Program-made: the position numbers and the translations under genes | The notes under the pieces: model-generated | Told to the model about the DNA's origin: nothing | The model's database searches: none | The model's input: only the letters and a program-made list of their open reading frames with translations | Assembly (NCBI RefSeq): GCF_029210385.1 | Contig: NZ_JARGDQ010000001.1 | Coordinates: 124,001-188,000 of the forward strand | Length of the DNA: 64,000 nt | From: Desulfurivibrio dismutans | GTDB taxonomy: Bacteria > Desulfobacterota > Desulfobulbia > Desulfobulbales > Desulfurivibrionaceae | Reading direction: 5' to 3' | Shown here: in pieces, positions 1-16,104 of the stretch | How the letters are laid out: every line of letters begins with the position of its first letter | Position numbering within the stretch: the first letter of the stretch is position 1

Positions 1-324
1 GATCTCAACGATGAAACCTGGCATACGGTGCGCGGCACCCCCAAGGTTACCGGTTTTATTGGTAATGATCTCAACCCCGAACCTCTGGATGACTCCGATG
101 CCATGAAGATTATCGGACGCATTCAGGATGGAGCCCTGAAGCCCAAACCCAAGGTCTCTTTCGAGGAAGGGGACCAGGTGCGAGTAATTGATGGCCCATT
201 TGCCAACTTTCAGGGAGTGGTTGACGAGGTTAATCCTGATAAAGGTCGGGTGCGAGTGCGGGTTTCGATTTTCGGGCGTGAGACCCCGGTGGAGTTGGAG
301 TTTATTCAAGTTTCGAAGTTTTAA
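1..324 (+). CDS. nusG: Transcription termination/antitermination factor NusG (C-terminal part)
   Basis: The reading frame is open from base 1 and ends with TAA at 322-324, so about 107 C-terminal residues are present and the start lies outside the window. Near the beginning is the end of the NGN domain that binds the RNA polymerase clamp (TPKVTGFIGN). After a charged linker comes the KOW domain (EEGDQVRVIDGPFANFQG), which in the family contacts Rho or ribosomal protein S10. It precedes rplK, the usual order for this locus. Confidence 0.95.
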   Translation, partial: DLNDETWHTVRGTPKVTGFIGNDLNPEPLDDSDAMKIIGRIQDGALKPKPKVSFEEGDQVRVIDGPFANFQGVVDEVNPDKGRVRVRVSIFGRETPVELEFIQVSKF

Positions 325-471
325 AGCCATAACCAGGCAGTGATGCCTGTTATGGAGGTATGGCGCGGTTGGCCTCGGCCCCGCGGCTGCACCTGGGGAG
401 CCCGTCGCAGGTGGCGGGTGTTCAGACCCATCATAAGAAACCGTATTTCATTGTGGTCAAGGAGCACAAAA

Positions 472-897
472 ATGGCGAAAAAGATTCAAGGATACATCAA
501 ACTGCAGATTCCAGCCGGCAAGGCCAATCCTTCGCCGCCGGTGGGCCCGGCCTTGGGTCAGCACGGGGTTAACATCATGGAATTCTGTAAAGCCTTCAAT
601 GCCAGAACCCAGGCCGAAGGCGACACCATCATCCCGGTGGTGATTACGGTTTTTGTGGACAAGTCGTTTACTTTTGTCACCAAAACACCGCCGGCCTCAA
701 CATTGTTGTTCAAGGCTCTTAACATTAAGAAGGGCTCCAGTCACCCCAAAAAAGAGAGGGTGGCCAAAGTCAGTCGGGATCAGATTAGAGAAATCGCCGA
801 GAAAAAAATGCCGGATCTTAACTGCTACGATGTCGAGCAGGCCATAAAAATTGTTGAAGGAACGGCCAGAAGCTGCGGCATCACGGTGGTGGACTGA
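472..897 (+). CDS. rplK: 50S ribosomal protein L11
   Basis: 141 residues, the normal family length. The N-terminal domain has the proline-rich stretch [17 protein letters not shown], which forms the GTPase-associated centre with 23S rRNA helices 43/44 and is the thiostrepton site. The C-terminal half is the rRNA-binding domain. An ATG at 472 with AAGGAG at 459-464 sets the start; an in-frame upstream codon at 340 would add 44 residues that do not look like L11. The 147-nt gap after nusG is where E. coli carries an L1 control site, but I cannot identify one here. Confidence 0.97.
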   Translation: MAKKIQGYIKLQIPAGKANPSPPVGPALGQHGVNIMEFCKAFNARTQAEGDTIIPVVITVFVDKSFTFVTKTPPASTLLFKALNIKKGSSHPKKERVAKVSRDQIREIAEKKMPDLNCYDVEQAIKIVEGTARSCGITVVD

Positions 898-947
898 AAC
901 TAACGGTGTTTGCTAAAAAATCCCGAATGAATATGGAGTGATAAGTC

Positions 948-1658
948 ATGGCACAGAGAGGCAAGAAATACAATAACAGTGTGCAACTTCGTGATAATCT
1001 GAAACTATACGAACTTGACGAGGCCCTTGAGCTATTGCTCAAAGCCAAGTATGCCAAGTTTGACGAATCAGTGGATGTGGCGCTGCGTCTGGGAGTTGAT
1101 CCCCGCCATGCCGACCAGATGGTTCGCAGTAGCATGGTTTTGCCCAACGGTACCGGCAAGACCGCTCGCATCCTGGTTTTTGCCAAAGGCGACAAGGTGC
1201 AGGAAGCGTTGGATGCCGGTGCCGATTACGCCGGTGGTGATGAATATGTGGAAAAGATCCAAGGAGGCTGGCTGGATTTTGACAAGACCATTGCCACCCC
1301 GGATATGATGGGAACTGTGGGCAAGATCGGCCGTGTTCTCGGCCCTCGCAACCTGATGCCCAATGCCAAGCTGGGCACCGTTACCTTTGATGTCGCCCGG
1401 GTGGTCAGCGAGATGAAGGCCGGTAAGATCGATTTCAAGGTTGACAAAGCCGGGGTTCTTCATGCCATGGTCGGCAAGTCTTCCTTCGGTTCGGACAAGC
1501 TTAAAGAAAACATTCTTGCCTTTATAGACAAGGTGATTCAACTCAAGCCGGCCACCAGCAAGGGTGTTTATCTGCGCGGGGCCAGTATTTCAACCACCAT
1601 GAGCCCGGGGTTTCGGCTCGATCCGGTGGCCATCAGGGCGGAAACCAAGAAGGCTTGA
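948..1658 (+). CDS. rplA: 50S ribosomal protein L1
   Basis: 236 residues, full length for L1, the protein of the mobile stalk next to the E site. The family signature region around [15 protein letters not shown] is intact, as is the rRNA-binding N-terminus. It starts at ATG 948 behind TGGAGTGA (934-941), 51 nt after rplK. In other bacteria L1 represses its own operon by binding the rplK leader. Confidence 0.97.
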   Translation: MAQRGKKYNNSVQLRDNLKLYELDEALELLLKAKYAKFDESVDVALRLGVDPRHADQMVRSSMVLPNGTGKTARILVFAKGDKVQEALDAGADYAGGDEYVEKIQGGWLDFDKTIATPDMMGTVGKIGRVLGPRNLMPNAKLGTVTFDVARVVSEMKAGKIDFKVDKAGVLHAMVGKSSFGSDKLKENILAFIDKVIQLKPATSKGVYLRGASISTTMSPGFRLDPVAIRAETKKA

Positions 1659-1780
1659 GTAAACCATGCACCGTAATCTTCCTTTGCCGGTCGGTGATGA
1701 TGGAGGCTCCCAGTCTCTGGTGACCGTCATCCACCTTCGGGCGGGGGGGTTTATATATTGAAGTGAGCAGATTGGACGTT

Positions 1781-1851
1781 GAAGACAGCAGGTGTCGGTT
1801 CGAATATGACCGATTTAAGCGGCGCCGAGGCGGCGCCGGCCTGCCGAGATG
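1781..1851 (+). ncRNA. Ribosomal protein L10 leader (autoregulatory mRNA structure)
   Basis: Inside the 426-nt gap between rplA and rplJ, the stretch GACAGCAGGTGTCGG, an A-rich internal loop around TTTAA, a GCGGCGCC...GGCGCC arm and GGCCTGCCGAGA reproduce the known L10 leader core. This structure mimics the L10-binding site of 23S rRNA and lets the L10(L12)4 complex repress rplJL. The rest of the gap holds only weak hairpins and no gene I can support. Confidence 0.85.
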
Positions 1852-2084
1852 GACAAAATAGTTGGTAGGACGCAGAGCAACGCGATACCGACGGGGCAAA
1901 ACAAAAAGTTATTTATGTCGGTCAGCAGCGCTTGCATGTTAAAGCGCGAGCAATCCGGCAGTTTTTAAGCTGGGACCACGCCGGTTGACTGGCCGGTTAC
2001 AGCAAACCCGCCCTCCTGTCTGTTGTTGTCGATCTCCACTGCTTGTGGCCCTTAACCCATTGCATTAAAAAGGAGGTTGAGAAT

Positions 2085-2606
2085 TTGAAGCGAGAGGAAA
2101 AAGCTGGGGTAGTTCAAGAACTGAGTGACCGCTTTGCCACGGCAAAACTGGCGGTGCTCGCCGACTACCGGGGCTTGACCGTCAGCTCGATGCAGCAGCT
2201 CAGACGAGAACTGCGTGACAGTTCCGCTGAACTTAAGGTGGCTAAAAACACCTTGCTTGGCAGAGCAATCCAGGGCACTCCCTTTGAGCCCCTGAGCGGT
2301 CATCTGCAAGGCAACACGGCGCTAACTCTGAGTGAAGATCCGGTGGCGCCGGCCAAAGTGCTGGTCAAGTTTGCCAAAGACAACCCCAAGTTGGTGATCA
2401 AAACCGCCGTCCTGGACGGCAGGGAACTCCGTCCGGAAGATTTGACCGCGCTGTCCAAACTGCCGGGAATCAATGAGTTGCGGGCTCAGTTCCTGGGGCT
2501 GCTGCAGGCAGTACCCACCGGTTTTGTCCGGGTGCTCAACGGGGTGCCGCAGAAAGCTGTTTATCTGCTGCAGGCGATCAAAGAACAGAAAGAACAAACC
2601 AATTAA
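2085..2606 (+). CDS. rplJ: 50S ribosomal protein L10
   Basis: 173 residues from a TTG start at 2085, chosen because a perfect AGGAGG lies at 2071-2076 with an 8-nt spacer and the protein then begins MKREEKAGVV, as L10 usually does. The N-terminal domain (LADYRGLTVSSMQQLRREL) binds 23S rRNA. The C-terminal helix around AVYLLQAIKEQKEQ is the docking site for L7/L12 dimers. It is co-transcribed with rplL, 35 nt downstream. Confidence 0.95.
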   Translation: MKREEKAGVVQELSDRFATAKLAVLADYRGLTVSSMQQLRRELRDSSAELKVAKNTLLGRAIQGTPFEPLSGHLQGNTALTLSEDPVAPAKVLVKFAKDNPKLVIKTAVLDGRELRPEDLTALSKLPGINELRAQFLGLLQAVPTGFVRVLNGVPQKAVYLLQAIKEQKEQTN

Positions 2607-2641
2607 TTTGCTGTTTTCAGTATAACAGGAGGATTTGAATC

Positions 2642-3028
2642 ATGGCTGTAACCAAAGATGATGTGATTGAATTTATTTCCAACATGAGTGTGCTCGAGCT
2701 TTCCGAGCTGATCAAGGAACTGGAAGAGAAATTTGGCGTATCTGCCGCGGCACCGGTGGCCATGGCTGCCGGCCCGGCCGCTGCCGGTGGTGGTGATGCT
2801 GAGGCTGCGGAGGAGAAGACCGAATTTGACGTAATTCTGACCTCTGCCGGCGACAAAAAGATCGGCGTCATCAAGGAAGTTCGCGCCATCACTTCTCTTG
2901 GCCTGAAGGAAGCCAAGGAACTGGTGGAAGGTGCCCCTAAGCCCGTCAAGGAAGGGGTCACCAAGGATGAAGCTGAAGAGATCAAGAAGAAGATCGAGGA
3001 AGCCGGCGGCACGGTGGAAATCAAATAA
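2642..3028 (+). CDS. rplL: 50S ribosomal protein L7/L12
   Basis: 128 residues. The N-terminal dimerisation helix hairpin ([18 protein letters not shown]) is followed by an Ala/Gly-rich hinge at residues 37-55, then the compact C-terminal domain ([19 protein letters not shown]) that recruits translation factors. ATG 2642 follows AGGAGG by about 7 nt. Confidence 0.97.
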   Translation: MAVTKDDVIEFISNMSVLELSELIKELEEKFGVSAAAPVAMAAGPAAAGGGDAEAAEEKTEFDVILTSAGDKKIGVIKEVRAITSLGLKEAKELVEGAPKPVKEGVTKDEAEEIKKKIEEAGGTVEIK

Positions 3029-3118
3029 TTTTTTAAATTTGGCCTGCCCGGGCGGGGTCGAGGCGCTGGCAGTGACTGCTGGCGCCTCGCTCCGGAACCC
3101 CCGGAACAGCAACGATCA

Positions 3119-3165
3119 GCAGCAACGCTGCAGGGTTGAAAGCCCGGCGGCGTTGTTGCGTTTTT
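3119..3165 (+). terminator. Intrinsic terminator or attenuator between rplL and rpoB
   Basis: A stem of about 13 bp (arms 3119-3131 and 3146-3159) capped by an inner GGGTT/GCCC hairpin is followed by TTTTT at 3161-3165. A second hairpin, GAGGCGC (3060-3066) with GCGCCTC (3082-3088), lies upstream. Partial termination at this place, setting RNA polymerase below ribosomal protein output, is established in E. coli; its use here is inferred from position and structure. Confidence 0.65.
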
Positions 3166-3255
3166 CGTTTATTGCTCTTGCCCGCAAGAGTTGTCGCGGA
3201 AACAGTGCGGCAACCTCCATATCCAGCTCTCAACAAAACACGAGGGTATTTCTGA

Positions 3256-7377
<4,122 letters not shown>

Positions 7378-7446
7378 AAACCGGTCCGGGAAAGATGTTT
7401 TCGACCTGAAGTCGGGGTCTCTTTAAATAGATAGAAGGGTGTTGCC

Positions 7447-10400
7447 GTGGAAGAACTTTTCAGCTTTTTCGCCAAACCGAAATCACCGACAAAATTCAAG
7501 GCTGTACGCATCGCCACTGCCAGTCCGGAAAAAATCCGGGATTGGTCCCACGGCGAGGTCAAAAAGCCGGAAACCATCAACTATCGTACCTTTAAGCCCG
7601 AGCGCGACGGGCTGTTCTGCGCCAAGATATTCGGGCCGGTGAAGGATTATGAATGTAACTGCGGCAAGTACAAGCGGATGAAACACCGCGGCGTGGTCTG
7701 CGAGAAATGCGGAGTGGAGGTGATCCAGTCCAAGGTGCGCCGTGAACGGATGGGGCATATCCAGTTGGCCGCGCCGGTGGCTCACATCTGGTTCCTCAAG
7801 AGCCTGCCCAGCAAGATCGGCAACCTGCTTGATATGACCCTGAAAGAGTTGGAAAAGGTTTTGTACTTTGACTCATACGTGGTCATCAGTTCCAGTGAGC
7901 CTTCCATTACGGCCGGCAGCTTGCTCAGTGAGGAGGATTACCGCCAGTCCCGGGAAGCTTTCCCGGACAAGTTCAAGGTCGGGATCGGGGCGGCGGCGGT
8001 GCGGGAAATGCTGTCGGCCATCGACCTGGGCGAGCTGTCCAAGCAACTGCGCACCGAGATGCGGGAAACCGGTTCCGAGGCTAAACGCAAGAAACTGGCC
8101 AAACGTCTCAACGTTACTGAGGCTTTCCTGGAGTCGGGCAACCGGCCTGAGTGGATGATCCTGGAAGTGATTCCGGTGCTGCCGCCTGATCTCCGACCGC
8201 TGGTACCCCTGGAAGGAGGGCGCTTTGCGACCTCCGATCTCAACGATCTCTACCGTCGGGTCATTAACCGTAATAATCGCTTAAAGCGACTGCTGGAGCT
8301 CGATGCGCCGGAAATTATCATCCGCAACGAAAAGCGGATGCTGCAGGAAGCGGTGGATGTACTCTTTGACAACGGTCGACGGGGGAAGGTGATCACCGGA
8401 CCCAATAAGCGACCACTGAAATCACTTTCCGATATGCTCAAGGGCAAGCAAGGCCGTTTCCGGCAGAACCTGCTTGGTAAACGGGTGGATTACTCGGGTC
8501 GGAGCGTGATCGTGGTCGGCCCCCACCTGCGGCTGCACCAGTGCGGTTTGCCAAAAAAGATGGCACTGGAGTTGTTCAAACCCTTTATTTACAACCGCCT
8601 GGAGGCCAAAGGGCTGGTTACCACCATTAAAAGTGCTCGTAAAATGGTGGAAAAGGGTACCAAGGAGGTATGGGACGTATTGGATGAAGTGGTCAGCGAA
8701 TATCCGGTGATCCTCAACCGGGCGCCCACTTTGCACCGTTTGGGTATGCAGGCCTTTGAGCCGATCCTGGTGGAAGGCAAGGCCATTCAGCTTCACCCCT
8801 TGGTCTGTACCGCCTTTAACGCTGACTTTGACGGTGACCAGATGGCGGTGCATGTACCGCTGACGGTGGAGGCCCAGATGGAGGCCAGGGTGCTGATGAT
8901 GTCCACCAACAACATCCTCTCGCCGGCCAACGGGGAGCCCATCATCATTCCCTCTCAGGATATCGTCCTGGGGCTTTATTATCTCACTCGGGAGCGTTAT
9001 TTTGCCAGGGGCGAGGGGAAAACCTTCAGCTCGCCCGGCGAGGTCAGCCTGGCTTATGATTTCAGCGAGGTACATTTGCAGGCTCGGGTCAAGGTGCGGG
9101 TGGATGGTAAGCTGATGGATACCACCCCTGGTCGTATACTGGTGGGAGAACTGTTGCCCGCCGGGCTGCCTTTTTCTCTGGTTAACCAGAACCTGGGCAA
9201 GAAGCAGCTGGCCAAACTTATCGACTACTCCTACCGCCATGCCGGCACTAAGGCCACGGTTATTCTGGCCGATCGGCTCAAAGACATGGGGTATGAATAC
9301 TCAACTCGGGCGGCGATTTCCATCTGCCTCAACGATATGAAGATTCCGGTGAGCAAGGATGAACTGCTGGAAAAAGCTGAAGCCCAGGTACTAGACGTTG
9401 ACCAGCAGTACCGTGATGGTCTGATCACTCCCGGCGAGAAGTACAATAAGGTGGTGGATATCTGGTCCCGCACCACCGACCAGGTGGCCAACGACATGAT
9501 GGACGAGATGAAGGTGGAGTACCTGCGGGACAAGGACAAGAAACTGGTGGAGCAACCCAGTTTTAACTCCATCTTCATCATGGCCGACTCCGGCGCCCGG
9601 GGCAGTCGCGACCAGATCAAGCAGCTGGCCGGCATGCGGGGCCTGATGGCCAAACCCTCCGGGGAGATTATTGAAACCCCCATTAAGGCCAACTTCCGTG
9701 AAGGGCTGAGCGTACTGGAATATTTCACCTCCACCCACGGTGCCCGTAAGGGTCTGGCCGATACGGCGCTGAAGACCGCCAACTCCGGTTATCTCACCCG
9801 TCGCCTGGTGGATGTCGCCCAGGACGCCACCATTGTGGAACGGGACTGTGGCACTCTGGACGGCATTGTCATCGAGGCCCTGATAGAGGGAGGCGAGGTG
9901 ATTCAGCCGGTTGGTGACCGTATCCTGGGCCGGGTGGCTCTGGACGACATTGTTGATCCCTTCAGCGGTGATACCATTGTTGAGGCCAACGGGGAAATAA
10001 CCGAAGACAAGGTGGCTGTCATTGATGAGGCCGGCATTGACCGGGTACTGATTCGCTCGGTACTGACCTGCAAGTCCCATCGTGGGGTCTGCAGCCTATG
10101 CTACGGCCGCGACTTGGGCCGCGGGCACATGGTCAATATCGGCGAGGCGGTGGGCATCATCGCCGCCCAGTCCATCGGCGAACCCGGCACCCAGTTGACC
10201 ATGCGTACCTTCCATATCGGTGGTACCGCCAGCCGGTCCGCCGAGCAGGCAGAAGTCCGGGCCCGTCACGGCGGCACGACCAAGTTCATCAATATGCATA
10301 CGGTAAGAAACGCCGCTGGCCACTTGGTGGTCATGACCCGCAATGGCGAGGTGGCGATTATCGGGCCCAAGGGTAGGGAGCGTGAGCGCTATCATATCAA

Positions 10401-11502
10401 CTATGGGGCCAACCTTTATGTCGATGAGGACACCGAGGTGGCGCCCGACACCCAGATCGCCGAATGGGATCCCTACACCATTCCGGTGGTCAGTGAAATC
10501 GGCGGCCGAATCAAATTCGGTGACATCATCGAAGGGGTCACCATGCAGGAGCGGGTGGACCCGGTAACCGGTAAGGCCAGTATGGCAATTACCCAGTCCC
10601 GGGCCGGGCAGCACAATCCGCGGATCACGCTCAAGGATGAAAGCGGTAAAACCGCCAAGCTTCCCAAGACCGGCACTCCTGCCCGTTATTCTTTGCCGGT
10701 GGGCACCATCATCGGGGTCAAGGAAGATGACGAGGTTCAGCCTGGTACCATCATGGGCAAGATCCCTCGGGAAACCACCAAAACCAAGGACATTACCGGT
10801 GGTTTGCCACGGGTTGCCGAGCTTTTTGAGGTGCGTAAACCCAAGGAATACGCGGTGATCAGCGAGATCGACGGCCAGGTCAGTTACGGTAAGGATCTCA
10901 AAGGGAAAAAACGGGTGGTCATTACCCCGGAAGTGGGTGAACCCAAGGAGTACCTTATCCCCAAAGGTAAGCACGTCATTGTCCACGAGGGCGACTACGT
11001 CAAGGCCGGTGAACCCCTTATGGACGGATCTCCTGACCCCAACGATATCCTCCGGGTTATGGGGGTCAAGGAACTGGCCAAGTTCCTGGTTAACGAGGTG
11101 CAGGAGGTCTATCGCCTGCAGGGGGTGAAAATCAACGACAAGCACATCGAGGTAATTGTCCGCCAGATGTTGCGCCGGGTACAGATCACCAGTGTCGGCG
11201 ATTCCACCTTTATGCTGGGTGAGCATGTGGAGTGGTGGCGGTTTAACCAGGAAAACGAAAAGCTGCTTACCGAAGGAGCCCGTCCGGCCACCGCCGAACC
11301 GGTGCTGCTGGGGGTCACCAAGGCCTCGCTGTCCACCGATAGCTTCATATCGGCGGCCTCCTTTCAAGAGACTACCAAGGTGCTGACTAACGCCGCCATG
11401 GCCGGTAAGATCGACCTGCTCAATGGCCTTAAGGAAAACGTTATCATGGGCCGGCTGATTCCGGCCGGGACCGGCGTCGAACGCTACGCCATCGAAGAGT
11501 AA
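7447..11502 (+). CDS. rpoC: DNA-directed RNA polymerase subunit beta'
   Basis: 1351 residues from GTG 7447 behind AGAAGGG. The N-terminal zinc site has Cys 70, 72, 85 and 88. The catalytic magnesium loop NADFDGDQM carries Asp 460, 462 and 464. The second zinc motif ([17 protein letters not shown]) and the trigger-loop region ([16 protein letters not shown]) follow. It lies 69 nt after rpoB. Its stop codon is also the first bases of a large palindrome at 11500-11605. Confidence 0.98.
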   Translation: MEELFSFFAKPKSPTKFKAVRIATASPEKIRDWSHGEVKKPETINYRTFKPERDGLFCAKIFGPVKDYECNCGKYKRMKHRGVVCEKCGVEVIQSKVRRERMGHIQLAAPVAHIWFLKSLPSKIGNLLDMTLKELEKVLYFDSYVVISSSEPSITAGSLLSEEDYRQSREAFPDKFKVGIGAAAVREMLSAIDLGELSKQLRTEMRETGSEAKRKKLAKRLNVTEAFLESGNRPEWMILEVIPVLPPDLRPLVPLEGGRFATSDLNDLYRRVINRNNRLKRLLELDAPEIIIRNEKRMLQEAVDVLFDNGRRGKVITGPNKRPLKSLSDMLKGKQGRFRQNLLGKRVDYSGRSVIVVGPHLRLHQCGLPKKMALELFKPFIYNRLEAKGLVTTIKSARKMVEKGTKEVWDVLDEVVSEYPVILNRAPTLHRLGMQAFEPILVEGKAIQLHPLVCTAFNADFDGDQMAVHVPLTVEAQMEARVLMMSTNNILSPANGEPIIIPSQDIVLGLYYLTRERYFARGEGKTFSSPGEVSLAYDFSEVHLQARVKVRVDGKLMDTTPGRILVGELLPAGLPFSLVNQNLGKKQLAKLIDYSYRHAGTKATVILADRLKDMGYEYSTRAAISICLNDMKIPVSKDELLEKAEAQVLDVDQQYRDGLITPGEKYNKVVDIWSRTTDQVANDMMDEMKVEYLRDKDKKLVEQPSFNSIFIMADSGARGSRDQIKQLAGMRGLMAKPSGEIIETPIKANFREGLSVLEYFTSTHGARKGLADTALKTANSGYLTRRLVDVAQDATIVERDCGTLDGIVIEALIEGGEVIQPVGDRILGRVALDDIVDPFSGDTIVEANGEITEDKVAVIDEAGIDRVLIRSVLTCKSHRGVCSLCYGRDLGRGHMVNIGEAVGIIAAQSIGEPGTQLTMRTFHIGGTASRSAEQAEVRARHGGTTKFINMHTVRNAAGHLVVMTRNGEVAIIGPKGRERERYHINYGANLYVDEDTEVAPDTQIAEWDPYTIPVVSEIGGRIKFGDIIEGVTMQERVDPVTGKASMAITQSRAGQHNPRITLKDESGKTAKLPKTGTPARYSLPVGTIIGVKEDDEVQPGTIMGKIPRETTKTKDITGGLPRVAELFEVRKPKEYAVISEIDGQVSYGKDLKGKKRVVITPEVGEPKEYLIPKGKHVIVHEGDYVKAGEPLMDGSPDPNDILRVMGVKELAKFLVNEVQEVYRLQGVKINDKHIEVIVRQMLRRVQITSVGDSTFMLGEHVEWWRFNQENEKLLTEGARPATAEPVLLGVTKASLSTDSFISAASFQETTKVLTNAAMAGKIDLLNGLKENVIMGRLIPAGTGVERYAIEE

Positions 11503-11605
11503 ACGCACGGCAGCACCGCATCTTGCGGCGATCGGACCCGGCTTGCGTACTGGTGTACGCGGCGCCGGTCCGCTTGCCGCAACCTGCGGCACTGACGTGC
11601 GTTTA
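11500..11605 (+). repeat. Palindromic element, copy A (rpoC-rpsL gap)
   Basis: Outer arms TAAACGCACG (11500-11509) and CGTGCGTTTA (11596-11605) are exact complements and enclose two small hairpins, CCGCA-TCT-TGCGG and GCCGCA-ACC-TGCGGC, and a longer central hairpin. The inner block GCACCGCA...TTGCGGCGATC...GCTTGCCGCAACCTGCGGCAC recurs in three other gaps (29281, 31828, 39599). The left arm overlaps the rpoC stop codon. It could act as an RNA structure or be a selfish repeat. Confidence 0.75.
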
Positions 11606-11785
11606 CTCGCCTTGCAGCTCGGTTTTTGCTTTTGCACCCTTGAGCAAAAAATTTTTGAGCTTGTCGATCCCGGCGTTGGTTGCAATATTTGATTGACAAC
11701 GGCGGTCGCTTCGGGTAAACATGCCGTTTTCCCGCTTTCGGGCGAGTGAATGTTCGGCTACGAAACAATTCAGGAGTTGCTTGTA

Positions 11786-12157
11786 ATGCCTACTATTAAT
11801 CAGCTGGTCCGTCAGGGCCGGAAGAAACGGGTCAAGAAGACCAATACCCCGGCCATGAAGGCCTGCCCCCAGAAACGGGGCGTGTGCGTGCGGGTTTATA
11901 CCACCACCCCGAAGAAGCCCAACTCCGCTTTGCGGAAGGTGGCCAGGGTGCGGTTGACCAATGGGATTGAGGTAACCTCATATATTCCGGGTATCGGCCA
12001 CAACCTGCAGGAGCACTCGGTGGTGCTTATTCGCGGTGGCCGGGTCAAGGACCTTCCCGGTGTTCGTTATCATGTGGTGCGTGGCACCCTGGATACCCTC
12101 GGCGTGGCCAATCGTAAGCAGGGTCGTTCCAAATACGGCGCCAAGCGGCCCAAGTGA
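11786..12157 (+). CDS. rpsL: 30S ribosomal protein S12
   Basis: 123 residues from ATG 11786, with CAGGAG at 11771-11776; a longer in-frame version from 11750 adds residues foreign to S12. It contains the decoding-centre loops [14 protein letters not shown] and [17 protein letters not shown]. Lys at the PKKPNS position and Lys in RVKDLPG are the streptomycin-sensitive residues. First gene of the str cluster, 283 nt after rpoC. Confidence 0.97.
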   Translation: MPTINQLVRQGRKKRVKKTNTPAMKACPQKRGVCVRVYTTTPKKPNSALRKVARVRLTNGIEVTSYIPGIGHNLQEHSVVLIRGGRVKDLPGVRYHVVRGTLDTLGVANRKQGRSKYGAKRPK

Positions 12158-12174
12158 GATAGGAGAAGTTAGCA

Positions 12175-12648
12175 ATGCCGAGACGCAGAGTTGTTCCCAA
12201 AAGACCGGTTGATCCCGATCCGCGCTTTAATTCGGTGATGGTGTCTAAATTTATCAACCGGATGATGCTCAATGGCAAGAAAAATACTGCCCGTACCATT
12301 TTCTACGATGCCATGGATTTGCTTGAGTCACGAATCAAAGAAGCTTCGCCGGTTGAAGTCTTTGAAGGCGCTGTTGACCATATCCGACCACGCCTTGAGG
12401 TGAAGTCCCGCCGGGTTGGTGGCGCTACGTATCAGGTCCCCGTGGAAGTGCGGCCCGAGCGACGCAATGCCTTGGCCTTTCGCTGGCTGGTGGGCTTTGC
12501 CCGGCAGCGCCCCGGTAAGTCCATGGCGGAAAAGCTGGCGGCGGAACTGGCCGATGCTTTCCAAAACCGCGGTGCGGCAGTGAAGAAAAAAGAAGATACC
12601 CATCGGATGGCCGAGGCCAACAAGGCCTTTGCTCACTACCGCTGGTAG
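12175..12648 (+). CDS. rpsG: 30S ribosomal protein S7
   Basis: 157 residues, the usual length. It nucleates assembly of the 30S head. The N-terminus [18 protein letters not shown] and the conserved [16 protein letters not shown] are present. It starts 17 nt after rpsL with GGAG just upstream. In E. coli S7 represses this operon; no matching site was identified here. Confidence 0.97.
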   Translation: MPRRRVVPKRPVDPDPRFNSVMVSKFINRMMLNGKKNTARTIFYDAMDLLESRIKEASPVEVFEGAVDHIRPRLEVKSRRVGGATYQVPVEVRPERRNALAFRWLVGFARQRPGKSMAEKLAAELADAFQNRGAAVKKKEDTHRMAEANKAFAHYRW

Positions 12649-12744
12649 CCTTCTTTTCCTTGACAAACAAGGGGTGAGCAGGTTAAATACGCCCTTTTTT
12701 GCAGGCCTCGATGGACGGGGTCTTATGGTCAAGGAGAAAGCGCC

Positions 12745-14832
12745 GTGGCGGTAGAAGATGATTTAGCGCGGTTGCGCAACATAGGCATCATGGCCCATAT
12801 TGATGCCGGCAAAACCACAACCACCGAGCGCATCCTGTTCTACACCGGTCGCTCGCACAAAATGGGTGAAGTCCACGATGGTAACGCCATCATGGACTGG
12901 ATGGAACAGGAGCAGGAACGCGGCATTACCATTACCTCCGCCGCCACCACTTGCACTTGGCGAGACCATCGCATCAACATCATTGATACGCCTGGGCATG
13001 TCGATTTCACCGTCGAGGTTGAACGTTGCCTGCGGGTGCTTGATGGAGCGGTGGCCGTTTTTTGTGCCGTAGGCGGCGTTGAGCCACAGTCGGAGACGGT
13101 TTGGCGGCAGGCGGACAGCTACCGTGTGCCACGCGTTGCCTTTATCAACAAGATGGATCGCAGCGGTGCCGACCATGAGCGCTGCCTGCGGATGATGATC
13201 GACCGGCTGCAGGCGGTCCCGCTTTTGCTGCAACTGCCGGTGGGTCATGAAGAAAAATTTCATGGCGTCATCGATCTCGTAAATGAGAAGATGCTGCTTT
13301 TTGATGAGGCTTCGCAGGGGGCCAAGGTTCAGGAAGAACCGATCCCTGCTGATCTGCAAGAAGATTCTACGGCCGCACGTATGGCCCTGATCGAGAAGTT
13401 GGCCGACTTCGATGATGGGGTCATGGAGAAATTCCTGGACGAACAACCGTTCACGGCCGCCGAACTGTATCATGCAATCCGCGTCGCCACCCTGAAATTA
13501 CAGGTGGTGCCGGTGCTGTGTGGCAGCGCTTTTAAAAATAAAGGCGTGCAGCCTCTGCTTGATGCAGTGATACATTATCTGCCTTCGCCTTTGGACATGC
13601 CTCCGGTGCATGGAGTCAACCAGGATGGGGAGGAAGAGACCCGCAAGGTTGGGCTGGACGAAAAGCTCGGTGCCCTGGCCTTCAAGATCACTTCCGATCC
13701 GTTTGTGGATAACCTGGCATATGTTCGGGTCTATTCCGGGGTGTTGAAGGTAGGTGGCAAGGTCTATAACCCGCTTAAGCGCAAGCAGGAAAAAGTCGGG
13801 CGGATTTTGCGCATGCACTCCAATAAGCGTGAAGAAGTCAAGGAGTTGCAGGCCGGTGAAATCGGGGCGGTGGTTGGCCTCAAGTTCACCACCACTGGGG
13901 ATACCCTCTGTGAATCGGGTGATTTCTTTGTTCTGGACCTGATGGAGTTTCCCGAGTCGGTGATCAGCGTGGCTATCGAGCCCAAGGGCAAGGCGGACGA
14001 GGAAAAGCTGGCCGCCACCCTGGAGCGTTTAGCGGTGGAAGATCCCTCGTTCCGGGTGCGCATCGACCCTGATACCGGGCAGACCATTATCGCCGGGATG
14101 GGCGAGTTGCACCTGGAGATTATCACCGACCGCCTTCTCCGGGAATTTAAAGTTGGGGTCAATGTCGGTCGGCCTCAGGTGGCATATAAAGAGAGCATTT
14201 CCGCCACCTCCCGGGCCGAAGCCAAATTTGATCAGCCCACCCCGGGCGGCAAAGCGCAGTATGCCCATGTGATGCTGGAGTTAGTTCCCCTGGAGCGCGG
14301 GGCTGGATTCAGTTTCATCAGCCGGGTTGATGAGGAGACCATTCCTCCGGCTTTGGTGGCCGCAGTCGCCAAGTCGGTGGAAGACAGCATGACCTCCGGG
14401 GTTTTGCTGGGCTTTCCTCTGATCGACCTGGAGGTGGCCCTGGTAGGCGGCTCTTGCCACGAAGACGAGTCGACCCCTCAGGCCTTCGGGGTGGCGGCCA
14501 ATATGGCCTGCCGACAAGGCCTGTTGGCGGCGTCGCCGGTGTTGCTGGAACCGCTGATGGCAGTTGAGGTCACCGTCCCCGAGAATTTTATGGGGGAGGT
14601 CATTGCCGACCTCAACAGCCGCCGGGCGGCGATTATCGGCAACGACAGCCTGGGGGGAGACCTTAGGGTTATGCGGGCCAGAGTACCTTTGTCAGAGATG
14701 TTCGGCTATTCGACCGACCTGCGCTCGGCAACCCAGGGACGGGCTAACTATACGATGCAGTTTCACAGTTACGAAGTGGTTCCGAATCACTTGTCTGAGC
14801 AGATTATCAAGCGAGTTCGGGGCCTGGGATAA
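12745..14832 (+). CDS. fusA: Translation elongation factor G
   Basis: 695 residues from GTG 12745 behind AAGGAG. The GTPase P-loop AHIDAGKT, the switch region [18 protein letters not shown] and NKMD are intact, followed by domains II-V. Domain IV and its lead-in ([16 protein letters not shown]) diverge from the E. coli form, which has a conserved DGSYHDVDSS at that point. This may reflect one of the delta-proteobacterial EF-G lineages that split translocation and recycling; whether a second copy exists is not visible here. The place between rpsG and tuf supports the translocase role. Confidence 0.93.
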   Translation: MAVEDDLARLRNIGIMAHIDAGKTTTTERILFYTGRSHKMGEVHDGNAIMDWMEQEQERGITITSAATTCTWRDHRINIIDTPGHVDFTVEVERCLRVLDGAVAVFCAVGGVEPQSETVWRQADSYRVPRVAFINKMDRSGADHERCLRMMIDRLQAVPLLLQLPVGHEEKFHGVIDLVNEKMLLFDEASQGAKVQEEPIPADLQEDSTAARMALIEKLADFDDGVMEKFLDEQPFTAAELYHAIRVATLKLQVVPVLCGSAFKNKGVQPLLDAVIHYLPSPLDMPPVHGVNQDGEEETRKVGLDEKLGALAFKITSDPFVDNLAYVRVYSGVLKVGGKVYNPLKRKQEKVGRILRMHSNKREEVKELQAGEIGAVVGLKFTTTGDTLCESGDFFVLDLMEFPESVISVAIEPKGKADEEKLAATLERLAVEDPSFRVRIDPDTGQTIIAGMGELHLEIITDRLLREFKVGVNVGRPQVAYKESISATSRAEAKFDQPTPGGKAQYAHVMLELVPLERGAGFSFISRVDEETIPPALVAAVAKSVEDSMTSGVLLGFPLIDLEVALVGGSCHEDESTPQAFGVAANMACRQGLLAASPVLLEPLMAVEVTVPENFMGEVIADLNSRRAAIIGNDSLGGDLRVMRARVPLSEMFGYSTDLRSATQGRANYTMQFHSYEVVPNHLSEQIIKRVRGLG

Positions 14833-14890
14833 AATTGGCTAAGCAACCTGGATTTTGCTAACAAAATAAAGTGCGCTGAGGAGAAGACCC

Positions 14891-16081
14891 ATGGCAAAAG
14901 AGAAATTTGAACGCAAGAAGCCGCATGTCAACATCGGCACCATCGGCCATATCGACCACGGTAAGACGACGCTGACGGCGGCGCTGACCCGGGTGCTGTC
15001 GACCAAGGGTTACGCCAATGCGACGGCATTTGATCAGATCGATAAGGCACCGGAAGAGAAGGAGCGTGGTATCACCATCGCCACCGCCCACGTGGAGTAC
15101 GAATCCGATGCGCGTCATTACGCCCATGTGGATTGCCCGGGTCATGCCGACTACATTAAGAATATGATCACCGGTGCGGCGCAGATGGATGGCGCCATCC
15201 TGGTGGTGGGTGCCGACGACGGTCCGATGCCGCAGACCCGTGAGCATATTCTGTTGGCCCGCCAGGTCGGGGTGCCGGCGATTGTGGTTTTTCTCAACAA
15301 ATGCGACATGGTTGACGATCCCGAGCTCATCGAGCTGGTTGAGATGGAGTTGCGCGAGCTGCTGAGCAAGTACGACTTCCCCGGCGACGACACCCCGATC
15401 ATCCACGGCAGCGCCCTGAAGGCGCTGGAGAATCCGGAAGATGAAGCGGCTACCAAGCCGATCTGGGATCTGCTGGCGGCCTGTGACAGCTTTGTTCCCG
15501 AGCCCAAACGTGATGTGGATCTGCCGTTTCTGATGCCGGTGGAAGATGTGTTCTCCATTTCCGGTCGTGGCACGGTGGCCACCGGTCGTATTGAGCGTGG
15601 AGTGGTAAAGGTTGGCGAGGAAATTGAGATAGTCGGTATCCGTCCGACCCAGAAGACGACGGTGACCGGGGTTGAGATGTTCCGGAAGATCCTGGATGAG
15701 GGTCAGGCTGGTGACAACGTCGGTGTTCTGTTGCGCGGGACCAAGCGTGACGATATCGAGCGTGGTCAGGTACTGGCCAAGCCCGGCAGCATCACCCCGC
15801 ACACCAAGTTCCAGGCCGAGTGCTATATTTTGAGCAAGGAAGAGGGTGGCCGCCATACGCCGTTTTTCAATGGCTACCGGCCGCAGTTTTACTTCCGGAC
15901 CACCGACGTGACCGGGGTGGTAACCCTGGGCGAAGGTGTTGAGATGGTAATGCCCGGTGACAACGTCACCGTTGATGCGGAACTGATTACCCCCATCGCT
16001 ATGGACGAGGGCTTGCGTTTTGCCATCCGCGAAGGCGGCCGCACCGTGGGCGCCGGGGTTATCAATAAGATCATCGCTTAA
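14891..16081 (+). CDS. tuf: Translation elongation factor Tu
   Basis: 396 residues, full length, with the P-loop [24 protein letters not shown] and all three domains. It brings aminoacyl-tRNA to the ribosome as a GTP complex. It starts 58 nt after fusA behind GAGGAG. Only one tuf copy is visible in this window. Confidence 0.98.
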   Translation: MAKEKFERKKPHVNIGTIGHIDHGKTTLTAALTRVLSTKGYANATAFDQIDKAPEEKERGITIATAHVEYESDARHYAHVDCPGHADYIKNMITGAAQMDGAILVVGADDGPMPQTREHILLARQVGVPAIVVFLNKCDMVDDPELIELVEMELRELLSKYDFPGDDTPIIHGSALKALENPEDEAATKPIWDLLAACDSFVPEPKRDVDLPFLMPVEDVFSISGRGTVATGRIERGVVKVGEEIEIVGIRPTQKTTVTGVEMFRKILDEGQAGDNVGVLLRGTKRDDIERGQVLAKPGSITPHTKFQAECYILSKEEGGRHTPFFNGYRPQFYFRTTDVTGVVTLGEGVEMVMPGDNVTVDAELITPIAMDEGLRFAIREGGRTVGAGVINKIIA

Positions 16082-16104
16082 ACAGGCGACGTTAAGGAAA
16101 AATC

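Noticed and set aside
10096-11685. Long minus-strand frame opposite rpoC
   Set aside because: A shadow of a GC-rich conserved gene: no ribosome site, no recognisable domain, and it runs through the palindrome.
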